Shown piece by piece: positions 7,579 to 15,680 of a stretch of 64,000 nucleotides of DNA; the stretch's first letter is position 1; each line of letters starts with the position of its first letter. The translations under genes and the position numbers were made by a program. The stretch is taken from NCBI GenBank assembly GCA_051122655.1, contig CP182107.1, positions 1,736,001-1,800,000 of the forward strand, written 5' to 3'. The stretch is from Pasteurella sp030783905. GTDB lineage: Bacteria; Pseudomonadota; Gammaproteobacteria; Enterobacterales; Pasteurellaceae. The notes under the pieces are model-generated. The model was not told the DNA's origin, did no database searches, and worked only from the letters and a program-made list of their open reading frames with translations.

Positions 7579-10008
7579 TTAGAAACGCAGATTCAGCCCA
7601 AATATAACCGCACGCCCTGGTTGAGGCACAAAAGGCTGAAACGAGGTATGTGAATACACGCGCCGGTTGAGTAAATTATTCCCCTGTAAAAAGAACTGAT
7701 ACCCTATTCCCGCAAAAGTATCGCGATATTCTAGCCCCATATTCAACATACTATAAGCGGCAGTTTGATGCTCTAATGGTGCAACTTTATGTTGCTTATA
7801 CACGTAAGTGTAGTCAAGTGTAGTAGACAGCTTTTCCGTCAGCTCAGAGCTCACTCGGAACCCTAAACGTGCCGGTGGAACACGTGGGGCGTCCTGATCG
7901 GGTTGCGCAATTGGAATATGCGTAGTAAATAAGGCATCTCTCTGATAGGTTGGGGGAAGATCAAATAACTTACCTCGCACATAATCACCAAAAATGCCCA
8001 GTTTTGTTGCGGGGGTCAGCTGATAATCAAGACGTCCTTCCGCCCCATAATACTTCGCTTGCGATTGGGTATAACGCGTCTGTGTTAAATTGCCTTCGCG
8101 TCTCAAAATTTGCGAAAAAATACGGTTTTTAAAGCGATAATAATACACACTCACTTGATAGCTGAGCTTTTCCCCTATATAGCTTAACCCCAACTCAATA
8201 TTGTTAGACACTTCTTTTTTTAAGTCTTTATTACCATATTTAAATGAATTAGTGGCTAAATTACGGCCATGGTGATACAGCTCCATTGGGGTTGGTGAGC
8301 GCTCATTATGTGAATAGCCCAACATCAAGGCATAGTCAGGTGTCATACTCCACGTTGTGGATAACGAATAAGATGTCGCACGTTCGACTCGTGCTGATAA
8401 ATCAGGGGTATTCACCCGAATTACTGCTTTGCCATCACAAGGTGAAAATAAACATGTTTTCCCCGATGCACGTGCTTTTGCTTGCTCAATTGCCCCAATA
8501 TCATAATCAATCGCAATTTTTTGCTTTTCTGTTCTCACTCCCGCTTCAACTAACACCTTCTTCCAGCGCCATTGCTCGACAGCAAAGAACCCCATTTGCT
8601 TAAACTGATGTGGAGGTAAAACCCAAGCAGCATGCCGTTTTTCTGCGGTAAGTTTTTGTGTACAACGTGGTTTAAATTTGGGTTTTTCACCAAAAGGCAC
8701 CACTTCATACCGATTCGTGCAATGAGCAATACGCGGTAAGTTTGCGCTACGCTGTTGTTTCTGATATTGCACACCCCAAATTCCGCTTAAACCTGCCATA
8801 GGTTGATGTAAAAATTCAAAACGTACATTGTCTCCTTTGGCAACAAATAGATTGACTGGAATGTTTCCATCTCGCTCATCATGAAAATAATCGGTATTTG
8901 AGTAACTCAATCTGAATTTATCTATGTAGCTCACTGGGTTATTTAATTCCGCACGGATGTCATAACGCGTTGATCGTAAACGCACGTATGGCCCTGCGAC
9001 CGAGTGTTCATGTGGTACGCCATAGGGCTGCTCATGACTAAAGCCAGCAGAATGTGAGTGGTCATTACCACAATGAAAATCATGGGGTGTCACTAAATCG
9101 GTATCACCCATTAAATGTGGATACAAGTTGAGATAATAGTCATTTCGCACATTGCCCCCCCAAATATGAGGACCACAGCTATCATGAAAATGGTTATGTC
9201 CCGGAATACCGTATTTTTCTGCGCGTTGATTATAGGCAAACCCCACATAGCCGCGTTCACCTATAAAAGATAGCCCATAGCTGGTTGCTTGTGTTTTATT
9301 GTAAGTATCGGGGGCATACTTCAGTACCTGATTCGATTTGAAATAAGGCACATGATAGTCCTTGGCATCTCGCCCCAACCCTTCAAAACGTAAAGCGATA
9401 TGTTGACCTAAGCCGACACTGAGACCTAGCGTTGTCAATTTTTCCGCATTATTTAAGTTATAGCGCCAACCTAAATCCACCTCATAGCCTTTATCTGGGA
9501 GACGGGTTGGAATACGCTTATCCACCACATTAATTACCCCTGCTTGTGAGGCAGTTGCATACAAGAGTGTCGATGCACCACGTACCACTTCAACACGATC
9601 CGCTAATAACGTATCCACGCCAATCGCATGATCAGGGGAAAGCTGTGACATATCAATCACATCGGATCCATTTTGCAACACCTTCAATCGCACGGTTTCT
9701 TGTCCACGAATAATTGGTGCACTGGCGCCCCCACCAAATTGGTTACTATGTACACTTAATTCACCCGCTAACGCATTGCCTAAGGTACTCGAACCCGTTT
9801 TGAGTTTCTGCTTACTGACTAAAATGTCATTCTGCTTTGGTAAGCCAGAAATGGGATCACCACTCAACGCCACACCTTGCGACTCCACACTAATTTCATC
9901 TAAAAAAACCACTTGCTTATTTTCGGCATGAGCGAGAAGTGCTCGCGAAAGACAAGATGCCATCAAAACGGCAAAAAATGGACTTACTTTACCACTTGTT
10001 ACAGTCAT
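7579..10008 (-). CDS. znuD: TonB-dependent outer membrane receptor, ZnuD-type (zinc uptake)
   Basis: Predicted 22-strand gated outer-membrane receptor. An N-terminal signal peptide ends near LLAHA; the TonB box region is followed by a plug domain (about residues 65-165, with RGQETVRLKVLQNG and VEVVRGASTLLY) and the barrel, which ends in the aromatic GLNLRF. The reason for calling it ZnuD rather than a siderophore or heme receptor is the GIPGHNH motif followed by a histidine-rich extracellular loop: 12 histidines between residues 271 and 335, with cysteines at about 278 and 313. This resembles the neisserial ZnuD zinc/heme receptor. Three further Cys pairs occur in the barrel. 809 residues. 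A 23-bp palindrome lies about 70 bases upstream and is a candidate metal-regulator operator. The zinc assignment is by homology. Confidence 0.8.
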   Translation of the reverse strand: MTVTSGKVSPFFAVLMASCLSRALLAHAENKQVVFLDEISVESQGVALSGDPISGLPKQNDILVSKQKLKTGSSTLGNALAGELSVHSNQFGGGASAPIIRGQETVRLKVLQNGSDVIDMSQLSPDHAIGVDTLLADRVEVVRGASTLLYATASQAGVINVVDKRIPTRLPDKGYEVDLGWRYNLNNAEKLTTLGLSVGLGQHIALRFEGLGRDAKDYHVPYFKSNQVLKYAPDTYNKTQATSYGLSFIGERGYVGFAYNQRAEKYGIPGHNHFHDSCGPHIWGGNVRNDYYLNLYPHLMGDTDLVTPHDFHCGNDHSHSAGFSHEQPYGVPHEHSVAGPYVRLRSTRYDIRAELNNPVSYIDKFRLSYSNTDYFHDERDGNIPVNLFVAKGDNVRFEFLHQPMAGLSGIWGVQYQKQQRSANLPRIAHCTNRYEVVPFGEKPKFKPRCTQKLTAEKRHAAWVLPPHQFKQMGFFAVEQWRWKKVLVEAGVRTEKQKIAIDYDIGAIEQAKARASGKTCLFSPCDGKAVIRVNTPDLSARVERATSYSLSTTWSMTPDYALMLGYSHNERSPTPMELYHHGRNLATNSFKYGNKDLKKEVSNNIELGLSYIGEKLSYQVSVYYYRFKNRIFSQILRREGNLTQTRYTQSQAKYYGAEGRLDYQLTPATKLGIFGDYVRGKLFDLPPTYQRDALFTTHIPIAQPDQDAPRVPPARLGFRVSSELTEKLSTTLDYTYVYKQHKVAPLEHQTAAYSMLNMGLEYRDTFAGIGYQFFLQGNNLLNRRVYSHTSFQPFVPQPGRAVIFGLNLRF

Positions 10009-10074
10009 TTAAATAGAACTCCTTTTCTTAATTTGAGGATAAAACAAGGCAAATCCTTTTACTCAAAAAGCAAA

Positions 10075-10097
10075 CTTATTTTTTGATAAAAAATAAG
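10075..10097. promoter_or_regulatory. 23-bp palindrome upstream of the ZnuD-like gene (candidate operator)
   Basis: Two perfect 10-base arms (CTTATTTTTT and AAAAAATAAG) flank the centre GAT, 67 bases before the receptor start codon. Its size and AT-richness fit a Fur/Zur-type operator, but it does not match the enterobacterial Zur or Fur consensus well. It could instead be a fortuitous AT palindrome. Confidence 0.4.
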
Positions 10098-10183
10098 ATG
10101 CTTCATATTACAAGCCTGAAAGGAGAAAGAAAAGAGCGCGCGCACTGAGAGAGGTGAGATTGCTTTTTTATTAGCTAAAAAGC

Positions 10184-10207
10184 ACAAAAAAGGCACAATA
10201 CTGTGCC
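10184..10207 (-). terminator. Terminator after the SDH-like gene
   Basis: Read on the minus strand, GGCACA-GTAT-TGTGCC is followed by six T. It lies about 20 bases after the stop of the gene ending at 10230. Confidence 0.75.
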
Positions 10208-10229
10208 CTATTTAATCAGAAAATACGGA

Positions 10230-11042
10230 CTAACGCACGGAACGCGCAAATTCAGCGGCCTCAGCGATCAAGGCTTCATTTGGTCGTTGATGTGTGTAGA
10301 GTTCGAATTGCTCGACAGCCTGCAAAACGATCACTTCCGCGCCCGAAATGGTTTGCTTATTTCGTTGTTTCGCATATTGAATTAACGGTGTTTGTGCCGG
10401 CAACGCCACAACATCAAAGATGGTGTTCGCTTGATCGACTAGACATTCTGGAAAAGCGAGCAGATTTTCTTCTTTACCACACATCCCAATTGGCGTGGCA
10501 TTCACTAAAATGCTCGCGCGCATATCTTTAAGATCATTGATATAGCGATAACCGTATAAGCTAGCTAAATGCTGGCCTGTGGTGCCATTACGTGCATAGA
10601 CGCTCACCTTTTGAAAGCCGGCATGTTTAAACGCAGCCACTACCGCTTTAGCCATCCCGCCACTTCCCTGTACAATGACAGCATCTTGTTGCTCAAGTTG
10701 ATACTGTTGGATCAGTTTGCTAATGGCGATGTAATCAGTGTTATAGGCTTTCAAATAGCCATTTTCATTGACGATCGTATTCACCGATTCTATCGCTTTA
10801 GCAGACGCGGCAATTTCATCAAGAAATGGCATACAGCTTTCTTTAAATGGCATCGATACCGCACAGCCACGAATACCTAATGCACGCACGCCTTTCACCG
10901 CATGTTCAATATCCGCTGTAGTCAATGCTTTATAAATATAGTTTAAGCCTAACTTTTGATAGAGATAATTATGAAACGCTGTACCAAAATTGCCCGGTTT
11001 ACCTGCCAGTGAAATACACAGCTGGGTTTCTTTATTAATCAT
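10230..11042 (-). CDS. Shikimate dehydrogenase-like protein (SDH-L, HI0607 type)
   Basis: Member of the shikimate/quinate dehydrogenase superfamily. The N-terminal substrate domain contains SMPFKES with the catalytic-type lysine and AYNTDYIAI with the paired Asn/Asp. The Rossmann part has QGSGGMAKA in place of the GAGGA of AroE, and NATPIGM is conserved. The N-terminal motif SLAGKPGNFGTAFHN differs from the canonical G.PI.HSLSP of AroE, which puts it with the SDH-L group whose H. influenzae member (HI0607) also neighbours cysE. Function therefore may not be the main shikimate pathway step; a separate aroE is expected elsewhere. 270 residues, typical. It is separated from cysE by an uptake-signal terminator, so it is probably its own transcription unit. 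Confidence 0.82.
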   Translation of the reverse strand: MINKETQLCISLAGKPGNFGTAFHNYLYQKLGLNYIYKALTTADIEHAVKGVRALGIRGCAVSMPFKESCMPFLDEIAASAKAIESVNTIVNENGYLKAYNTDYIAISKLIQQYQLEQQDAVIVQGSGGMAKAVVAAFKHAGFQKVSVYARNGTTGQHLASLYGYRYINDLKDMRASILVNATPIGMCGKEENLLAFPECLVDQANTIFDVVALPAQTPLIQYAKQRNKQTISGAEVIVLQAVEQFELYTHQRPNEALIAEAAEFARSVR

Positions 11043-11076
11043 AAAATCTCCTTGTGCTGACCTCTCTTCCTCACCA

Positions 11077-11105
11077 AAAAAGTGCGGAAAATGACCGCAC
11101 TTTTT
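11077..11105. terminator. Uptake-signal pair terminator after cysE
   Basis: AAAAAGTGCGG and CCGCACTTTTT form an 11-bp stem around a 7-base loop, with T-runs in both orientations. It lies 15 bases beyond the cysE stop (minus strand). Confidence 0.85.
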
Positions 11106-11119
11106 GCTTTACTGACACA

Positions 11120-11917
11120 TTACGCATTCGCCGTGTCATCATCGCCGTTAAAATATTGGTTCATATCAAAAGCAGGTTTCGCTGCCTGATCACGTGCAAT
11201 CACACGAGCAGGCACGCCCGCAGCGGTGGTATATTCTGGCACAGGCTGTAGTACTACCGAATTGGCGCCAATTTTCGCATAGCGTCCAACCTCAATGTTC
11301 CCTAAAATTTTGGCCCCCGCCCCAATCATTACGCCTTCACGAACTTTAGGATGGCGATCACCACATTCTTTACCGGTGCCCCCCAAGGTGACACCTTGTA
11401 AAATCGACACATCGTTTTCAATGACCGACGTTTCGCCCACCACAATCCCTGTTGCATGGTCAAACATAATGCCACAACCAATTTTGGCCGCGGGATGAAT
11501 ATCCACATCAAAGGCAACCGAAATTTGGTTTTGCAAATAGACCGCTAAAGCTTGACGTTGTTGTTGCCATAAATAATGGGTAATCCGATAACTTTGTAAG
11601 GCATGAAAACCTTTGAGATATAACAATGGGGTAGAATATAACGCCACCGCAGGATCGCGTTGACGCACCGCACGGATATCACAGGCCGCACTGGCAATAA
11701 TATCAGGATCTGCTTGATAGGCTTCCTCAATAATTTCTCGCAAGGCGATAGCCGGCATAATCGGATTGGCTAATTTGTTGGCTAAAATATAACTCAACGC
11801 ATTACCGAGATTGTGGTGTTTCAAAATCGTTGCGTGAAAAAAGCTGGCCAAAATGGGTTCATTTTCTGCTAAGGTTTTTGCTTCCTGACGGATGTCAGTC
11901 CAAACAGCTAATGGCAT
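11120..11917 (-). CDS. cysE: Serine acetyltransferase
   Basis: First committed step of cysteine synthesis: acetyl-CoA plus serine gives O-acetylserine. The 265-residue protein has the N-terminal helical domain and a C-terminal left-handed beta-helix of hexapeptide repeats (IGCGIMFDHATGIVVGE, with the catalytic Asp-His; GGTGKECGDRHPKV with the second His). The C-terminal tail ends in acidic residues and lacks the usual terminal isoleucine (it ends DDDTANA), the residue that in other CysE proteins inserts into cysteine synthase. It follows gpsA after 27 bases on the same strand, as in E. coli secB-gpsA-cysE. Confidence 0.95.
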   Translation of the reverse strand: MPLAVWTDIRQEAKTLAENEPILASFFHATILKHHNLGNALSYILANKLANPIMPAIALREIIEEAYQADPDIIASAACDIRAVRQRDPAVALYSTPLLYLKGFHALQSYRITHYLWQQQRQALAVYLQNQISVAFDVDIHPAAKIGCGIMFDHATGIVVGETSVIENDVSILQGVTLGGTGKECGDRHPKVREGVMIGAGAKILGNIEVGRYAKIGANSVVLQPVPEYTTAAGVPARVIARDQAAKPAFDMNQYFNGDDDTANA

Positions 11918-11944
11918 GTGACTTACCTCAATCCTCTTGCCTTG

Positions 11945-12958
11945 TTATTCCACTTTACGTTCACGGCCAAGTAAACTTGCCGCCACCTCTTGTGCATTTT
12001 TACCACAAAATAAGACTTGATAAACTTGCTCGGTAATCGGCATTTCGATGCCTTGGCGTTGTGCAAGTAAATAGGCTTCTTTCGCGTTATAAAAGCCTTC
12101 TACGACTTGTCCAATATTATCCATAGCCGTTTGTGCCGAAAAACCCTGTCCTAGCATAATGCCAAAGCGGCGGTTACGCGATTGGTCGTCCGTACAAGTT
12201 AGCACTAAATCACCTAAGCCAGACATCCCCATAAAGGTATTCGGATTCGCCCCTAATGACACGCCTAAACGACTGATTTCCGCGATCCCCCGGGTAATCA
12301 ATGCGGTTCTAGCATTCGCACCAAATCCCATGCCATCCGACATCCCCGCGCTGATCGCGATCACATTTTTAATCGCACCGCCTAACTGCACGCCAATCAT
12401 ATCTTGATTAATGTACACCCTGAAGTGCTTACTACAATGAATCCGCGCTTGGAATTCCAAGGCAAATTGTTCGCTATTCGACGCAAGCGCAATGGCAGTA
12501 GGTAAACCCGCGGCCAACTCTTTAGCAAAGGTAGGTCCTGACAAGACCGCCAACGGATAAGCCGTACCGAGTTTTTCCTCAATCACTTCTTGCAATAAAC
12601 GTCCGGTATTTCGCTCTAGCCCTTTGGTTGCCCACGCGATACGATGATCTGGACGTAAGTAAGGTTTAATGTTATCAATCACCTCTCCAAATACATGGCT
12701 TGGCACAACAATTAATACATCGCGTGATTGACTTAATGCGCTCGCTAAGTCAGATTCAATATGCAATGCATCTGGAAAAGCAATATTCGGTAAGAAAGCG
12801 TTGTTCTGACGTGCTTCACTCAAACGCTGCATATGCACCGGATCATGTCCCCACAGATAAGTAGGGAAACCATTTCGAGAAAACGCAATCGCTAATGCAG
12901 TCCCATAAGAACCCGCGCCGAGAACCGTAATTGGCGAAGTAGCTACCGTCGTATTCAT
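11945..12958 (-). CDS. gpsA: Glycerol-3-phosphate dehydrogenase [NAD(P)+]
   Basis: Biosynthetic cytoplasmic enzyme that reduces dihydroxyacetone phosphate to sn-glycerol-3-phosphate for phospholipid synthesis, the reverse direction from GlpABC in this window. Nucleotide-binding VLGAGSYGTALA at the N-terminus, SGPTFAKELAAGLPTA, and the substrate loop GGAIKNVIAISAGMSDGMGFGAN with the catalytic lysine are all intact. 337 residues, normal length. It lies between secB and cysE in the conserved order, 105 bases after secB. That gap holds a hairpin and a perfect 9-base tandem duplication (AAGTAAGTG at 12982 and 12991). Confidence 0.95.
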   Translation of the reverse strand: MNTTVATSPITVLGAGSYGTALAIAFSRNGFPTYLWGHDPVHMQRLSEARQNNAFLPNIAFPDALHIESDLASALSQSRDVLIVVPSHVFGEVIDNIKPYLRPDHRIAWATKGLERNTGRLLQEVIEEKLGTAYPLAVLSGPTFAKELAAGLPTAIALASNSEQFALEFQARIHCSKHFRVYINQDMIGVQLGGAIKNVIAISAGMSDGMGFGANARTALITRGIAEISRLGVSLGANPNTFMGMSGLGDLVLTCTDDQSRNRRFGIMLGQGFSAQTAMDNIGQVVEGFYNAKEAYLLAQRQGIEMPITEQVYQVLFCGKNAQEVAASLLGRERKVE

Positions 12959-13029
12959 GTTATACTCCCGAAAAATGATGAAAGTAAGTGAAGTAAGTGG
13001 ACATCATCTTAATAAATTAAGTGATAAAA

Positions 13030-13054
13030 TTTCGCTCTCACAGCGAGAGCGAAA
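13030..13054 (-). terminator. Hairpin between secB and gpsA
   Basis: TTTCGCTCTC pairs with GAGAGCGAAA over a 5-base loop, starting 10 bases after the secB stop; on the minus strand it is followed by TTTTAT. It may attenuate rather than fully stop transcription into gpsA. Confidence 0.6.
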
Positions 13055-13063
13055 AGAGATAGA

Positions 13064-13576
13064 TTAATGAACGTCTTTGTGTTCTTCTTCTGTGGTTTGT
13101 TCAGCTTGTTCTTGGCGTTGTAAATATTCCATAAATAACGCATCAAAATTCACAGGGGAAAGATTTAATGCTGGGAATGTACCGCGATTAACCAAACTTG
13201 ACACTAATTCACGTGCATATGGGAAAAGCATATTTGGACATTGCGAGGTTAAACAATGTGCCATTTGCATCTCTTCTAAGCCACTAATGGTGAATACACC
13301 CGCTTGTTTGACTTCACAGATAAACGCCACATCACCCGAACTTTCCATGGTTGTTTCAACAGAAATATTTAAGCACACTTCATATAAATCATCACCGACT
13401 TGTTTGGCTTCTGTGCTTAAATCAAAACTTAATTTTGGTTCCCAATCTTGTTGGAAAATATGCGGAAGATTAGGTGCTTCAAACGACACATCTTTCACAT
13501 AAATACGTTGAATTTGAAGTACTGGCTGTTGTGTTTCTTGCGCATCTACCGCATTCACTTGATTTTCTTCAGACAT
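13064..13576 (-). CDS. secB: Protein-export chaperone SecB
   Basis: Homotetrameric cytoplasmic chaperone that holds preproteins unfolded for SecA. Family motifs are visible: IYVKDVSFEAPNLPHIF near the N-terminus, the acidic/hydrophobic groove strands, and LTSQCPNMLFPYARELVSSL followed by FPALNLSPVNFDALF. 170 residues with an acidic Glu/Thr-rich tail. The next gene upstream (rhodanese) is 18 bases away, so they are co-transcribed; the glutaredoxin gene grxC, which separates the two in E. coli, is missing here. Confidence 0.96.
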   Translation of the reverse strand: MSEENQVNAVDAQETQQPVLQIQRIYVKDVSFEAPNLPHIFQQDWEPKLSFDLSTEAKQVGDDLYEVCLNISVETTMESSGDVAFICEVKQAGVFTISGLEEMQMAHCLTSQCPNMLFPYARELVSSLVNRGTFPALNLSPVNFDALFMEYLQRQEQAEQTTEEEHKDVH

Positions 13577-13594
13577 ATTTAAATCCTTAATGAT

Positions 13595-14035
13595 CTATTT
13601 TTTAATTAAAGGTAAATTTGCAGAACGCCACCCTGTAATGCCTTCTTTTAAAGTATAAACGCGGCTAAATCCTTGTTTACTCAATAATTCAGCAGATGCC
13701 CCCGCACTCATGCCAGTTGCACAAGCCAGAATAACAGGCGTGTCTTTATGTTGGTGAATTTTTCCTACATTATTCTTTTTAATTTCTGCAGGTAGAATAT
13801 TCAAACTGTTAATAATATGACCTCGCTCAAATTCATCAATCGAGCGTAAATCCACCACAACGGCATCTTCATTATTCATTAAGCTTACCGCTTCTGCATT
13901 TGTTACCACTTTGACTTTTGAAGTGAAATCTTTCACAAAAGTATAAATGACCATAAAAAAGACCATTACCCACGCAAGGACCATTAAAGTATGATTTTGG
14001 GCAAAGGCTTTTGCCATTGGAATAAATTCTTGCAT
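13595..14035 (-). CDS. yibN: Membrane-anchored rhodanese-like protein (YibN type)
   Basis: One N-terminal membrane segment (about residues 17-34 of the chosen start, LMVLAWVMVFFMVIYTFV) followed by a rhodanese domain with VVDLRSIDEFERGHI and the active-site loop ACATGMSAGASAELL, in which cysteine is present. The longer frame to 14083 would add an unlikely polar stretch; I use the inner ATG at 14035. Located first in the secB-gpsA-cysE operon as in E. coli. Function in sulfur transfer or membrane biogenesis is not fixed by the sequence. Confidence 0.82.
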   Translation of the reverse strand: MQEFIPMAKAFAQNHTLMVLAWVMVFFMVIYTFVKDFTSKVKVVTNAEAVSLMNNEDAVVVDLRSIDEFERGHIINSLNILPAEIKKNNVGKIHQHKDTPVILACATGMSAGASAELLSKQGFSRVYTLKEGITGWRSANLPLIKK

Positions 14036-14120
14036 TTTTTTCTCAGGATTAAGTTTAAAATAAGAGCTTAAGTATAACCGCACTTTAAATATCTTTCAAA
14101 GCAAAGTATTCAAATTTTAA

Positions 14121-14134
14121 TTGATCTACATTAT
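14121..14134. promoter_or_regulatory. Possible FNR site upstream of dcuB-like gene
   Basis: TTGAT-CTAC-ATTAT matches the FNR consensus TTGAT-N4-ATCAA fully in the left half but only partly in the right. It lies about 115 bases before the start of an anaerobic dicarboxylate transporter, where FNR control would be expected. Confidence 0.35.
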
Positions 14135-14248
14135 AGATAGCCTACCTATTTATTGCTATATTAACCCCCTATTCTACGCGAGTATGAAGGTGACAGATCG
14201 TTTCTTTTCCTCAATCTTTGTTCAAACTTATTACAATAAGGATATATT

Positions 14249-15562
14249 ATGTTCTTCATTCAATTTGGCATAGTTTTACTATGTATTTTAGTCGGGGCAC
14301 GTATTGGTGGTATCGGGCTCGGTGTTATGGGGGGCTTAGGACTTGCTATTCTCTCCTTTGGCTTTGGTTTAAAACCAGCAGGCTTACCTATCGACGTCAT
14401 GTTTATGATTATGGCGGTTGTTTCGGCGGCGGCCGCAATGCAAGCATCAGGTGGTTTAGATTATATGATCAAAATCGCTGCACGTATTTTGCGCCGTAAT
14501 CCAAAACATATCACGTTTATGGCACCTGCTGTTACTTGGACATTTACTGTCTTAGCGGGTACAGGTCACGTCGCCTACTCTGTGTTACCCGTAATTGCCG
14601 AAGTAAGTCGCCATAACGGTGTACGTCCAGAGCGCCCACTTTCCATGGCAGTCATTGCCTCTCAATTTGCGATCGTTGCCAGTCCCATCGCAGCCGCAGT
14701 GGTAGCCGTCGTAAACTTCCTTGAACCACAAGGGATCACCTTAGGAAATGTGTTATTAGTCACCATTCCTTCAACGGTGTTAGGGATTTTTGTTGCCTGT
14801 TTATTCGTCAATAAAATGGGTAAAGAATTGCATGAAGATCCAGTTTATCTCGCCAAATTACAAGATCCAGAATACGTTAAAGAAAGCCAAGCACAATCTA
14901 CGATTGGTGAAGGTGATGTGTCAAGCACTGCCAAAATTTCTGTCAGCATCTTCTTGTTTGCGGCCTTATTGGTGGTATTAATGGGGACGTTCCCAAGCCT
15001 GCGCCCAACCTTTGATGGCAAAGCAATGGGGATGGCACACACGATTGAAATCGTGATGTTGTCAGCAGGTGCACTGATTATGCTCTTCTGTAAACCAGAC
15101 GGCACTGCAGTGACAAAAGGGTCAGTTTTCCATGCAGGTATGCGTGCTGTTATCGCAATCTTCGGTATCGCATGGTTAGGTGATACACTCATGCAAGCGC
15201 ATATCGTTGAAGTCAAAGAGTCTGTGAAATACTTGGTTGAGACCGCACCATGGGCATTTGCCTTTGCACTTTTTGCCTTATCTGTGTTGGTTAACAGCCA
15301 AGGGGCAACGGTTGCCACCTTATTCCCACTCGGTATTGCTCTAGGTATCCCAGCGCCAATTTTGATTGGTACCTTTGTGGCCGTAAACGGTTATTTCTTT
15401 ATTCCAAACTATGGCCCAATCATTGCTTCGATTGACTTTGATACCACAGGGACAACCAAAATTGGTAAATTTATTTTCAACCACAGCTTTATGCTCCCTG
15501 GCTTATTAAGTATGGCATTTAGCTTAGGTTTCGGTTTACTGTTTGCCAATCTTCTTCTCTAA
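14249..15562 (+). CDS. dcuB: Anaerobic C4-dicarboxylate transporter (Dcu family)
   Basis: Inner-membrane exchanger of fumarate, malate, aspartate and succinate used during anaerobic fumarate respiration. The 437-residue protein opens with the Dcu signature (GARIGGIGLGVMGGLGLAIL) and contains ASGGLDYMIKIA...RRNPKHITFMAP, LAGTGHVAYSVLPVIAEV and, near the end, DTGTTKIGKFIFNHSFMLPG. Features are mixed between E. coli DcuA and DcuB, so the B label is tentative. It is a single-gene unit with an uptake-signal terminator directly downstream. TATTAAGGATATATT before the ATG carries an AAGGA site. Confidence 0.88.
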   Translation: MFFIQFGIVLLCILVGARIGGIGLGVMGGLGLAILSFGFGLKPAGLPIDVMFMIMAVVSAAAAMQASGGLDYMIKIAARILRRNPKHITFMAPAVTWTFTVLAGTGHVAYSVLPVIAEVSRHNGVRPERPLSMAVIASQFAIVASPIAAAVVAVVNFLEPQGITLGNVLLVTIPSTVLGIFVACLFVNKMGKELHEDPVYLAKLQDPEYVKESQAQSTIGEGDVSSTAKISVSIFLFAALLVVLMGTFPSLRPTFDGKAMGMAHTIEIVMLSAGALIMLFCKPDGTAVTKGSVFHAGMRAVIAIFGIAWLGDTLMQAHIVEVKESVKYLVETAPWAFAFALFALSVLVNSQGATVATLFPLGIALGIPAPILIGTFVAVNGYFFIPNYGPIIASIDFDTTGTTKIGKFIFNHSFMLPGLLSMAFSLGFGLLFANLLL

Positions 15563-15586
15563 GTAACTCACCGAAACATCCAATCG

Positions 15587-15626
15587 AAAAAGTGCGGTTT
15601 GATTTAATGTCAAACCGCACTTTTTT
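15587..15626. terminator. Uptake-signal pair terminator after dcuB
   Basis: A perfect 16-bp stem contains AAGTGCGGT (15590-15598) and ACCGCACTT (15614-15622), with a T-run following. It can serve both dcuB and the converging yjgR-like gene. Confidence 0.9.
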
Positions 15627-15680
15627 CTTACCTAACATGTTGCAAAATATTGACAACACCTAGCTAAAGATGACTGCACG

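Noticed and set aside
14845..15318. 157-codon frame on the minus strand inside dcuB
   Set aside because: Antisense shadow of a conserved transporter gene with low-complexity composition.
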